NCBI RefSeq assembly: GCF_900112865.1
Contig: NZ_FONH01000010.1
Span: 62,001 to 126,000, forward strand
DNA from: Dyella marensis
Lineage (GTDB): Bacteria; Pseudomonadota; Gammaproteobacteria; Xanthomonadales; Rhodanobacteraceae
Length of the DNA stretch: 64,000 nucleotides
Direction: 5' to 3'
The notes under the pieces were generated by a model. It saw only the letters and a list, made by a program, of their open reading frames with translations. It was not told where the DNA came from and searched no databases. Below are positions 6,955 through 15,397 of the stretch, one piece after another; the first letter of the stretch is position 1; each line of letters starts with the position of its first letter. A program made the position numbers and the translations under genes.

Positions 6955-8273
6955 GCTTGCGCGAAGGCGTCGCGCGTGAGGTTCTCGGGTTCGCCGCCGG
7001 TGCACGCCACATCGTCTTCGATGCGGATGCCGCCATAGGGCTTGAACAGCTCGACGCGTTCCCAGTCGATGTCCTTCGCCACCGGGCGCTCGCGCAGCTC
7101 GGCCAGCAGCATGTCGATGAAGTACAGGCCCGGCTCGATGGTGACCACCATGCCGGGCTCCAGCGTGCGTGTCATGCGCAGGTAGGGGTGTCCGGCCGGG
7201 CGCGGGATGCTGCCGCCGCGCTCGCCCTGCTGGAAGCCGGCGACGTCGTGCACCTGCAGGCCGATCGGGTGGCCCAGGCCGTGCGGGAAGAACGCGGCGG
7301 TGACGCCGGTGGCCACCGCGCTTTCAGGCTCCATGCGGATGAAGCCATGCTCGCGCAGCACGCCGGCCAGCACGTGGTGGGCGTGGATATGCAGCTCCGG
7401 ATAGCTTTGTCCCGCGCGCACCTTGGCGGCGAAGCTCAGCTGGGCCGCTTCGACGCTGTCGATCAGCGACTGGAATTGGTCCTCGCCGCGACCGGCATAG
7501 GTGCGCGTGATGTCGCTGGCGTAGCCGCAGGCATTGGCGCCGGCATCGATCAGGAACGAGCGGTGGTAGTCCGGCGCGACGTGATCGAAGTGCGTGTAGT
7601 GCAGCACCGCGCCGTGCTGGTTGAGCGCGACGATGCTGGCATAGGGCAGCTCGGCGTCGATCGCGCCGGCGGCCGCCAGATACGCCTGGTGGATACCGAG
7701 CTCGCTGGCGCCCGCGCGGAAAGCCTGCTCCGCTGCGCGATGCGCGCGCGCGCCGATGCGGCTGGCTTCGCGCATCAGTGCCAGCTCGTACGGCGTCTTG
7801 TACGAGCGATGCCAGTGCAGGATGTCGAGCACATCCTGCGGGTGGCCCGCTTCGATACCGGCAAGTGCGGGCTGGTCCGGCGCGATCACCGCGCGACGCG
7901 TCTGCGCGCCGGGCAGCTGCGCCACCGCTTCTTCCACCGTGCGCACCACGGCGATGTCGAAATGCTCGACCCAATAACCGCTGGGCGCTTCCGGCACCAC
8001 GTGCCAGTAGTCGCGCGGCTGCAGGAACACCAGCCGCGGGCGCTGCCCCGGCGTATGCACGATCCAGCTGCCGGGCGCATCGGTCAGCGGCAGCCAGTGG
8101 CGGAAGTGCGGACTGGCGACGAAGGGGTAGTCCTGGTCGTCGAGGAACTTGCGCGGCGGCAGGCCGGCGGCGATCAGCAGATGGTCGTGGCCGGTCAACG
8201 CCAGCGCCTTGTCGGCACGCTCGCGCACGGTGGCCAGATGCTGGGGATAGAGCGAAGCGAGGCGGTCGATCAT
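6951..8273 (-). CDS. pepQ: Xaa-Pro dipeptidase
   Basis: Cytosolic M24B dipeptidase (prolidase) that cleaves Xaa-Pro dipeptides; some homologues also hydrolyse organophosphate triesters. The 440-residue product aligns by eye with E. coli PepQ along its length. Metal ligands are D243, D254, H335, E380 and E419, in DAGANACGYASD, GLGHPIGLQ, VVTIEPG and GIRIEDDV. It overlaps the downstream Coa1-like gene by four bases. A 106-base gap separates it from dld. It is the second M24 proline peptidase in this window; pepP lies across the cyd operon on the other strand. Confidence 0.95.
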   Translation of the reverse strand: MIDRLASLYPQHLATVRERADKALALTGHDHLLIAAGLPPRKFLDDQDYPFVASPHFRHWLPLTDAPGSWIVHTPGQRPRLVFLQPRDYWHVVPEAPSGYWVEHFDIAVVRTVEEAVAQLPGAQTRRAVIAPDQPALAGIEAGHPQDVLDILHWHRSYKTPYELALMREASRIGARAHRAAEQAFRAGASELGIHQAYLAAAGAIDAELPYASIVALNQHGAVLHYTHFDHVAPDYHRSFLIDAGANACGYASDITRTYAGRGEDQFQSLIDSVEAAQLSFAAKVRAGQSYPELHIHAHHVLAGVLREHGFIRMEPESAVATGVTAAFFPHGLGHPIGLQVHDVAGFQQGERGGSIPRPAGHPYLRMTRTLEPGMVVTIEPGLYFIDMLLAELRERPVAKDIDWERVELFKPYGGIRIEDDVACTGGEPENLTRDAFAQA

Positions 8274-8379
8274 GGGGAGTCCTGGCTTGGGACCGTTGCG
8301 GACGATGGCCGCGCGGGCCGATAAGCGTCACATGATCGCGCGCGGGCGTGGCCGCCGCCAGCCTGGATGCGGCCGGGCG

Positions 8380-10092
8380 CTAGGGCCGGTCGCGATACAT
8401 CGCGGACTTCGACGCCCCGCCGATGCCGGGATTGAAACAGTTGCAGGGATCCAGCCCGGCATAGAAGCCGGCCAGCGCGGGCTTGGCCCGGTACTGGTGC
8501 CCGACGTTGTGCTCGGCCGGATATTCGGCGCCGCGCCGGTCGAGCAGGGCGAGCAGCTCGTGCTTGACTGCCGCGCAGTCATGGCCCTTGGCGACGAGGT
8601 AGTCCTGGTGGAAGACATGGCACAGGAAGTGCCCGTAGTAGAGCTTCAAGCGCAGCCTGCGCTCGATCGGTTCCGGCAGGCGTTCGAACCAGTCGCGGTC
8701 GTTGCGGCGCAGGGCGATGTCGAGCGCGACGATGTCCTCGACCTCATGCGGATGGACCGCGCGATAGCGCACCGCCGCGCTGGCCGCGGCGAAGCGGTGC
8801 AGGAAGGCCTTGCGGCCTTCCGCTTCGGTGCATTCGAAGTACGCGCCGTCGGCGGACGAAAAATGTTCGGACAGAAACCGGTGCGCTTCGTCGGCACCTG
8901 CGGCCGATACCTTGAGCAGCAGGTGGTGCTCGTAGCGGTCGCGATAGCTGGCGATGCGCTCCGGCAGATGATCCGGCAGGCGCTCGCTGAGCCACTGCAA
9001 CACGCGGTCGGCCAGGTGCGCGGGCACGAAGCCGAGGCGCTCGAACAGCGCGTCGCAGCGCGTCTTCAGCTGGAACAGCAGCGGCATACGGGCGGTGCCG
9101 AGCCAGTCGATCGCCAGGAACAGATCCTTGCCGTACCTGCGCGCGATATCGAAGGCATCGCGATGCAGGTACTCGGCGGCGATCGGCAGCTGCGCGAAAT
9201 CCGCCAGCACGTGGCGCCGCAGCGCGGTCAGCGCGGCGGTGTCGTTGGCGCCGATGTAGAACACCCTGGCGTCCCGCTCCGCCGCGAACGTATCCAGGCG
9301 CACCGCAAACACCATGAGCTTGCCCGCGCAGCCGGAAGCTTCGAACAATCGCCGCGGATCGGCGTTGAAGCGCGCGGGCGTGACGGCGTCGATATCGCGG
9401 ACATGGCTGGCGTAGTCGCCATCCGACGCCGCCGCGCCGGCATGGATGTCGTGCTCGCCGAAGCGGCCGGACTCGATGCGCGACAGGATTTCCTCCGGCG
9501 CGCTGCCGAGTTCGATGCCCAGGTGGTTGACCAGGCGGAGCTCGCCTGCCGCATCGACGGCCGCGTAGATCGCCAGCTCCGTATACGCCGGTCCGCGCTG
9601 CACCAGCGAACCGCCCGAGTTGTTGCAGACGCCGCCCAGCACCGAGGCGCCGATGCAGGACGAGCCGATCACCGAATGCGGCTCGCGCCCGAGCGGTTTC
9701 AAGGCGCGCTCGAGCTGATCCAGCGTTGCACCGCCGAGGCAGACCACCTGGCGCCCGCCGTCGATCAGGTGAATGCGCCGGATGCGCGTCGTGCTGACGA
9801 TGACGACCGGGCGATCGTAGTCGTCGCCATCGGGCGTGGAGCCGCCGGTCAGCCCGGTATTGGCCGCCTGGGTGATGACCACGGCGCGCGCGGCGACGCA
9901 GGCGGCGAGCGCGCGCCACTGCTCGACCAGGTTGCCGGGACGGATCACGGCCAGCACGCGGCCGCTGCCGAAGCGATAGCCCTGGCGGTAGCGGCGTGTC
10001 TCGATGTCGCCGACCAGCACGTGGCGTGCACCGGCGATCTCGCGCAATGCTGCAAGCAAGGTTGCGCCGGCCTGGTCGGGCGGGGCCGGCAT
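8380..10092 (-). CDS. dld: Quinone-dependent D-lactate dehydrogenase
   Basis: Peripheral membrane FAD enzyme that oxidises D-lactate to pyruvate and passes electrons to the quinone pool. At 570 residues it matches E. coli Dld (571). The N-terminal FAD-binding domain has TQAANTGLTGGSTPDG and the block GASVLGGVCNNSGGSLVQRG. The C-terminal membrane-binding region contains HFLCHVFHQDYLVAKG and a final DPCNCFNPGIGG motif. The ATG at 10090-10092 overlaps the stop codon of the upstream transporter (ATGA), so the two are probably made together. Electrons entering here could leave through the nearby bd oxidase, but that link is only by function. Confidence 0.95.
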   Translation of the reverse strand: MPAPPDQAGATLLAALREIAGARHVLVGDIETRRYRQGYRFGSGRVLAVIRPGNLVEQWRALAACVAARAVVITQAANTGLTGGSTPDGDDYDRPVVIVSTTRIRRIHLIDGGRQVVCLGGATLDQLERALKPLGREPHSVIGSSCIGASVLGGVCNNSGGSLVQRGPAYTELAIYAAVDAAGELRLVNHLGIELGSAPEEILSRIESGRFGEHDIHAGAAASDGDYASHVRDIDAVTPARFNADPRRLFEASGCAGKLMVFAVRLDTFAAERDARVFYIGANDTAALTALRRHVLADFAQLPIAAEYLHRDAFDIARRYGKDLFLAIDWLGTARMPLLFQLKTRCDALFERLGFVPAHLADRVLQWLSERLPDHLPERIASYRDRYEHHLLLKVSAAGADEAHRFLSEHFSSADGAYFECTEAEGRKAFLHRFAAASAAVRYRAVHPHEVEDIVALDIALRRNDRDWFERLPEPIERRLRLKLYYGHFLCHVFHQDYLVAKGHDCAAVKHELLALLDRRGAEYPAEHNVGHQYRAKPALAGFYAGLDPCNCFNPGIGGASKSAMYRDRP

Positions 10093-11396
10093 CAGGCGCG
10101 CATCCGCGCTGGCGCTTTCGCGGCGCTGCCGAGCAAGGCGAGCGCCGCGCCGAGCAGCAGTGCCACCGCGACCACCCATAGCCCGGCGTTCGTGCTGTGG
10201 GTGAGGTCCTTCATCCAGCCGATGATCGACGGGCTGACGAAGCCGGCCAGGTTGCCGATCGAATTGATCATCGCGATGCCGGCCGCCGCCGCGGTGCCGG
10301 CCAGCACGCTGCTCGGCCAGGTCCAGAACACCGGCATGGTCGACAGCACGCCGGCCGTGCCGAGCGACAGCGCGATCAGGCCCAGGACCAGCTCGCTGCC
10401 GCACAGCGTGCTCGCGTACAGGCCGGCGGCGCCGGCGATGCTCGCCGCGGCGAGATGCCAGCGGCGTTCGTTATGCCGGTCGGAGCTGCGCGCGAGCAGG
10501 ATCATCGACACCACCGCCACGGCATAGGGGATCGCGGTCAGCAGGCCGACATCGAGCGCATCGTCGACGCCGGCCGCGGCGATCAGCGTGGGCAGGTAGA
10601 AGCTCACGCCGTACAGGCCCATCATGCAGCAGAAGTAGATGGCCGCCAGCCGCCACACGCGAACGTCCGCCATGACGCTGCGCAGCGATGCCTCGCTGCC
10701 GGCCTGCGGGTCGCCGGCCAGGCGGTCTTCGAGGAGCTGTTTTTCCCGCGCATCGAGCCAGCTCGCGGAGCGGATCCCGTTGGGCAGCACGAACGGCGTG
10801 GCGATGCCCAGCGCCAGCGAGGGCAGCGCTTCGAGCAGGAACAGCCACTGCCAGTTCGCCAGGCCGTGCACGCCGCCGAACGCATGCATGATCCAGCCGG
10901 ACAGCGGGCCGCCGAGCACGCCAGCGATCGGAATGCCGGTCATGAAAAGTGCGTTCATGCGGCCGCGGCGCGCTGAGGGATACCAGTAGGTCAGGTACAG
11001 CACGATGCCCGGAAAGAATCCCGCCTCGGCGACGCCGAGCAGGAAGCGCAGGACATAGAACGCTGTCGGCGTGGTCACCAGCATGGTGGCCGCCGAGACC
11101 AGCGCCCAGCTCACCATGATGCGGCTGATCCACAGGCGCGCGCCCAGGCGGTGCAGCAGCATGTTGCTGGGCACCTCGAACAGGAAATAGCCGATGAAGA
11201 ACACGCCTGCGCCGAGCCCGTACACCGCTTCGCTGAAGTGCAGGTCGCTCAGCATCTGCAGCTTGGCGAAGCCGATGTTGACGCGGTCGAGATAGGCCGC
11301 GACGTAGCAGATGAACAGGAACGGCAGCAGGCGCAGCGTCACCTTGGCGTAGGTGGCGGTCTCCAGCTCCGTGACAGGGTGCGGGGCGGTGGGCAT
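10092..11396 (-). CDS. MFS transporter, anion:cation symporter (ACS) family
   Basis: A 434-residue, 12-helix major facilitator. The signature YLDRVNIGFAKLQM in helix 1, then FEVPSNMLLHRLGARLWISRIM and the RFLLGVAEAGFFPGIVLYLTYW block, are typical of the ACS family (tartrate, phthalate, glucarate and similar organic acid carriers). Start ATG at 11394-11396. It overlaps dld by one codon, so D-lactate or a related 2-hydroxy acid is a plausible substrate; known lactate permeases belong to other families, so this is inference. The 121 bases upstream hold no obvious promoter. Confidence 0.85.
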   Translation of the reverse strand: MPTAPHPVTELETATYAKVTLRLLPFLFICYVAAYLDRVNIGFAKLQMLSDLHFSEAVYGLGAGVFFIGYFLFEVPSNMLLHRLGARLWISRIMVSWALVSAATMLVTTPTAFYVLRFLLGVAEAGFFPGIVLYLTYWYPSARRGRMNALFMTGIPIAGVLGGPLSGWIMHAFGGVHGLANWQWLFLLEALPSLALGIATPFVLPNGIRSASWLDAREKQLLEDRLAGDPQAGSEASLRSVMADVRVWRLAAIYFCCMMGLYGVSFYLPTLIAAAGVDDALDVGLLTAIPYAVAVVSMILLARSSDRHNERRWHLAAASIAGAAGLYASTLCGSELVLGLIALSLGTAGVLSTMPVFWTWPSSVLAGTAAAAGIAMINSIGNLAGFVSPSIIGWMKDLTHSTNAGLWVVAVALLLGAALALLGSAAKAPARMRA

Positions 11397-11517
11397 GGCT
11401 CGGTTCCTGATTCGTGCGCGATGGGGCGTCGCGACCGAGTTTGGTGGTTCACAGGAAATCCGCACCACTATGGCGCAGCAGGAAGGCGCAGTTTGGGATT
11501 ATTCGCACTGAGTAGGA

Positions 11518-11895
11518 TTATTCCTTGCCACCCGGCAAGGCCAGCCAGGCCTCGAGCAGCGCCGCGTCGGCCGGACTGATCGAGACGATGCGAAAGCCCG
11601 ACCACACCTGCCCGGGCGTCGCCGCCGCGTCGTGCCATTGCTCCTGCACGCCCAGTTCGATGCTCAGCGGCGAGGTGTTCGCGCCGGGGAAGCTGAGCCC
11701 CGGCAGGCCCAGGCTCACCTGGTACACCGCCTCGGGGCGTGGCGCCCCGGGCCCGATCAGCAGCATGCCGGTGGCGGAGAGATTGCCCAGGTGGCCGAGG
11801 AAGCGGTCGTTGATGACGTCGGTCACCGCCACCGTGTAGTTGGCGCGCTTGCGCAGGGCGCGGCGCTGTTCGATCGCGCTGGCGGATGTGTTCAC
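11518..11895 (-). CDS. Stand-alone PilZ domain protein
   Basis: A 125-residue cytosolic protein consisting of one PilZ domain, the common c-di-GMP receptor fold. Both signature parts are present: RxxxR at residues 11-15 (RRALR) and NxSxxG at 38-43 (NLSATG). The domain ends with GFRIVSISPADA. The start is a GTG overlapping the DUF1631 stop codon (GTGA), so it is translated with the upstream DUF1631 gene. With no output domain of its own, it probably works with a partner; the coupling points to the DUF1631 protein. A close relative of this domain is fused to DUF1631 in the neighbouring gene at 14199-15308. Confidence 0.88.
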   Translation of the reverse strand: MNTSASAIEQRRALRKRANYTVAVTDVINDRFLGHLGNLSATGMLLIGPGAPRPEAVYQVSLGLPGLSFPGANTSPLSIELGVQEQWHDAAATPGQVWSGFRIVSISPADAALLEAWLALPGGKE

Positions 11896-14099
11896 TGGCG
11901 GCCTCCGGCATGCGCGGCGCCGGGCCGCAGGTTCTCCATCAGCGCGCGCAGCCCGCGGTCGAACAGGTTCTCGCGCGGGGCGATCGCTTCGCGCGCGCGG
12001 CCCTGCACGATGTCGCGCGCCAGCTGTTCCAGCGCCTGTTCGTCGCCGCGCGTGCCGCGCCGGGTGACGAACAGGCAGCGTCCGGACACGGTCGAGTACC
12101 AGGCCAGCTTCTGCGTCCTGGCGACCTGGCCGGCCTCGTCGAGGAAATCGAACCAGGTGCCGAACGGCAGCGTCAGCAGCCGCGCACGCACACGCCGTTC
12201 TTCTTCGCTGGGCGGTTCGGCCGCCTTGGCCGGTTCCGGCAGCGGTGCCGCTTCGGTGGCCTGGTGCTCGCCCAGGCGCTGGTGCTGTTTCAGCTTCATC
12301 GCCACGCCGGTGGCGGAGAGACCGTCGTCGCTTGCCGCGGCGTCGTCCGGGTTGCCGAGCAGGCGCCGGGCGACCTGGGCCGCTTCCTCGGCCTGCATGC
12401 CGATCTGCTGCAGGCCGGTCTGGATATCGTCGAGCAAGGCATTGCGGTCGTCGACCGGCGCCAGGCCGAGCAACTGGTCGGTGATGCGCAGGCGCGCGGC
12501 GAAGGTGTCGCTCTCCTCGCCGTTGCGCAGCAGGGTCAGCGCGAGCACGTCCGACCAGGCGCGTTCGAGCAGGGTGCGCACCAGGCCGCGCGGCGGCGCG
12601 GCGCGGAAGCGCTCGGCCATCAGCTCCGCGGCGTGGCGGCGCGCGTGTTCCAGTCGCTCGCGGCCCTGCATGGCTTCGACCTGGCGCCGCTCGGTGGCCT
12701 GCGCCTTGCGCGAGAGCAGGGACAAGTGATGTTCGATATCGGTGAGCAGGCTGGTGTACAGCGCGGCGCTGGGCGGTTCCCGCTGCGCGCGCTCGGCCAG
12801 CTGGGTGAGCTTGGTGGCGAGCGAGCGGTCGGCATCGCTCTCGTTGCCGTCGAGCCAGTCGTGCGCGGCATCGGCCATGGCCGCCAGCAGGCGGCGCGCG
12901 GGATGCTCGCGCTGGTCGAACACGTCGCGGTCGGCCAGCGCCATGCGCAGCAGCGGCACTTCCCATTCGCCAAGCAGGCGATAGGCATGGCTGTCGTGCT
13001 GCATCGCGCTGGTCATCTGGTCGAACAGCAGCGCCACCAGCTGCACGGTGTCGTCCTGGCGCGCGCTCAGCGAGAGCTTCGGCGCCGAAGTCTCGGTGCC
13101 GGCATTGAGCAGGGCCAGCAACTGGTCGCGCAGCTGCGTGGCCTGGCCTCCGGCAGCGACGCGCTGCGCCGCATGCGCGAGCGGCGCCTGCAGCGCGGCG
13201 AGCAGGTGTTGCAGCTGGTCGTCGCTCAATGCCTGGCCCGCGGGCGCCGGCGGCGGCGCGACCGCGCGCTGCAGCGCCAGCAGTTCGCGCAGCATGTCCA
13301 GCACGTTGTCGCCCAGTTCCAGCGGCGGCGGCGCCGCGCCGGCGGGCACGCTGCCCGGCACGGCCGGGGTGGGGATGCGCAGGCCGCGGCCCTCGCCGGG
13401 CCGCGCCACGCGATAGGCGTGCAGGTGCGGCAGGATGCCTTCGCCGGACAGGTGCTGGTTGACCGTTTCGTACAGCGAAGCCAGGTGCCGCACCACCATG
13501 TGGTCGAACGCGTCCAGCAGCAGCAGGCGATGGCGGATCGGCAGTTCCCAGTCGCGCAGGGCATCCAGGAAGCAGCGCGACAGCGACTGCGCGCCCAGCG
13601 GCAGGTCCTCGCCTTCCAGCGGCGGCAGGCTGGTCAGCGCGCCGTATCGGTAACTGAGCTCGAACAGCATCGGCGCATGCCGCGCTTCGCTGCGCACGCC
13701 GGCCTGTTCCAGCGCGGCGCGCTCGTCGTCCTCGCCGTCGTCCAGCAGGGACAGCGTGAGCGGAGCATCGCTCTGGGTCCTGGAGCCGAGCTGCTCGAAG
13801 CGCCCGGCCAGTTCGGCGAAGAAGCGCCGCTCGAGCATCTCGCGATGGTTCTGCAGCCGCACGCGCACGCTCATGTGCACCTGCTGGTCCATGTAGTTGC
13901 GGGCCTGCTCGGCCTGTCCGAACAGCTTGTGCTCGGCATCCAGCAGGCAGGCGCGCAGCGGCGCCTCCAGCCAGCTCTCGCACAGCGCGTGGGTTTCCTC
14001 GACCAGGCGGCGCACGCGCGGGCTCCAGCCCCCGTGGCCGTCGGGACGCTCGCCCTGGCCGGGCGCAAGCGGTAGGCGTCGACCCTGTTCGACATCCAT
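11892..14099 (-). CDS. DUF1631 family protein
   Basis: A 735-residue soluble protein of unknown function belonging to DUF1631, a family frequent in Xanthomonadales and Pseudomonas. It has no signal peptide, membrane helix or enzyme motif. The N-terminal part (about 25-250) is helical, with ETHALCESWLEAPLRACLLD and DAFDHMVVRHLASLYETVNQ. A proline/alanine linker (about 262-275) and a long helical C-terminal part follow, with ALL/RRR-rich segments and a final TLPFGTWFDFLDEAGQVAR region. GTGA overlap with the PilZ gene suggests a c-di-GMP-linked complex (inference). The N-terminal third reappears in the fusion gene at 14199-15308. Confidence 0.85.
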   Translation of the reverse strand: MDVEQGRRLPLAPGQGERPDGHGGWSPRVRRLVEETHALCESWLEAPLRACLLDAEHKLFGQAEQARNYMDQQVHMSVRVRLQNHREMLERRFFAELAGRFEQLGSRTQSDAPLTLSLLDDGEDDERAALEQAGVRSEARHAPMLFELSYRYGALTSLPPLEGEDLPLGAQSLSRCFLDALRDWELPIRHRLLLLDAFDHMVVRHLASLYETVNQHLSGEGILPHLHAYRVARPGEGRGLRIPTPAVPGSVPAGAAPPPLELGDNVLDMLRELLALQRAVAPPPAPAGQALSDDQLQHLLAALQAPLAHAAQRVAAGGQATQLRDQLLALLNAGTETSAPKLSLSARQDDTVQLVALLFDQMTSAMQHDSHAYRLLGEWEVPLLRMALADRDVFDQREHPARRLLAAMADAAHDWLDGNESDADRSLATKLTQLAERAQREPPSAALYTSLLTDIEHHLSLLSRKAQATERRQVEAMQGRERLEHARRHAAELMAERFRAAPPRGLVRTLLERAWSDVLALTLLRNGEESDTFAARLRITDQLLGLAPVDDRNALLDDIQTGLQQIGMQAEEAAQVARRLLGNPDDAAASDDGLSATGVAMKLKQHQRLGEHQATEAAPLPEPAKAAEPPSEEERRVRARLLTLPFGTWFDFLDEAGQVARTQKLAWYSTVSGRCLFVTRRGTRGDEQALEQLARDIVQGRAREAIAPRENLFDRGLRALMENLRPGAAHAGGRQ

Positions 14100-14198
14100 G
14101 GAAGTTCCGCCCGTTTCCCCTGTAGACGGAGCGCAGTCTAGGCCCGCCGCGGCGGGCCTGCCATCGGCCGAACGTGCAGGCCGGATGACAGGCCCGGC

Positions 14199-15308
14199 TC
14201 AGTCCCCGCTGCCGGGCGGGGCCAGCCAGGTGTCGAGCCGCTCGGCATCGGCGGGGCTGATCGAGACGATGCGAAAGCCCGCCCAGACCTGGCCCGGCGC
14301 GGCGGCCGCGTCCTGCCATTGCTCCTGGATCCCCAGTTCGAGCGGCGGCGCCGTGCCGGTGCCGGGCAGGCGCAGGCTGACCTGGTAGACGGCGTCGCTG
14401 CGCGGTACCGCGTGGCTGATCAGCTGCAGACCGGTGGCGGAGAGGTCGCCGAGCCGGCCGATCGGGCGGTCGTGGATGAGATCGCACACGGCCACGGCCT
14501 GGTCGATCTTCCCGCGCTCCGCCCGGTGTCGCTCACCGGCCGGTCCGGCGTCCGCCGCGTCGGCAGGGACGTGTGGCCGCGGGTCCTCGCCGGGACGGGC
14601 AACGCGGTAGGCGCGCAGGTACGGCAGCACGCCTGCATCGATGAGGTGCTGGTTGATCGTTTCGTACAGCGGCAGCAGCTCGCGCACCACGGCATGGTCG
14701 AATGCGTCCAGCAGCAGCACGCGATGGGCGGCCGGCAGTTCCCATTCGCGCAAGGCGTCGAGGAAAGCGAGGGACTGCGCCTGCGCGCTGAGCGGGAGCT
14801 TGTCGCCGGCCAGCGGCGGCTGGGCGGCGAGGGCGGCGAAGCGGTAGCCGAGCTCGAACAGCGTCGATGCATGCCGCGCCTCGCTGCGTGCAGCGACCTG
14901 TTCCAGCATGGCGTGCTCGTCGGTTTCGTCATTGTCCAGCAGCGACAACGTGGCGGACAGCGCCAGCGGCATGGGCGCCGCGGTGTTGTCGACCGTAGCG
15001 CCGATCTGCTCGAAGCGTTTGATCACTTCGCTGCGGAAACGCTGTTCGATCGCATCCCGATAGCTTTGCAGCCGTTGGCGCGAACTGATGTAAGCCTGCT
15101 GTTCGGTATGACCGGGCGCCAGCCAGGACTGCTCGAACAGCTTCTGCTCCGCGTCCAGCAGGCAGGCCAGCAGCGGCGCTTCCAGCCAGCTGGCGTACAG
15201 CGCGTGGGTCTGCTCGATCAGGGCGCGCGCACGCGCGCCCCAGACCATGTTGGCGTGCGCGCGCTGGCCTGGCGCCGGCGCCGCATGTCGCTCCGGGGTA
15301 ATGCTCAT
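14199..15308 (-). CDS. DUF1631 N-terminal region fused to a PilZ domain
   Basis: A 369-residue protein. Residues about 25-240 match the N-terminal part of the neighbouring DUF1631 protein (shared blocks include DAEQKLF, RSEARHA, LLLDAFDH and AYRVARPGE). Residues about 258-369 match the stand-alone PilZ protein (DLSATG at 288-293, then GFRIVSISPADA). The roughly 480 C-terminal residues of DUF1631 are missing. This looks like a tandem duplicate of the DUF1631-PilZ pair joined by an internal deletion. The reading frame is open throughout, so it is not a simple pseudogene. The PilZ RxxxR motif reads HxxxR (261-265), so c-di-GMP binding may be weakened. It lies 99 bases upstream of the parent pair on the same strand. 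Confidence 0.85.
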   Translation of the reverse strand: MSITPERHAAPAPGQRAHANMVWGARARALIEQTHALYASWLEAPLLACLLDAEQKLFEQSWLAPGHTEQQAYISSRQRLQSYRDAIEQRFRSEVIKRFEQIGATVDNTAAPMPLALSATLSLLDNDETDEHAMLEQVAARSEARHASTLFELGYRFAALAAQPPLAGDKLPLSAQAQSLAFLDALREWELPAAHRVLLLDAFDHAVVRELLPLYETINQHLIDAGVLPYLRAYRVARPGEDPRPHVPADAADAGPAGERHRAERGKIDQAVAVCDLIHDRPIGRLGDLSATGLQLISHAVPRSDAVYQVSLRLPGTGTAPPLELGIQEQWQDAAAAPGQVWAGFRIVSISPADAERLDTWLAPPGSGD

Positions 15309-15397
15309 GAAGATTCTGCCGGTTGCTCTTGACGATGCAGATCACACTAGGCCCGTGCGGCGGGCGTGTGAGCGGCGGACGCCGGGAACCGGACGGA

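Noticed and set aside
11496..11523. Direct repeat GGATTATTC, two copies 10 bases apart
   Set aside because: Too short and too few copies for an operator or array; the second copy includes the PilZ stop codon.
11518..14487. A 989-codon open frame on the minus strand
   Set aside because: It contains the true PilZ gene at its end; everything upstream is out of frame with the clear DUF1631 protein and has low-complexity Arg/Ala/Gly makeup.
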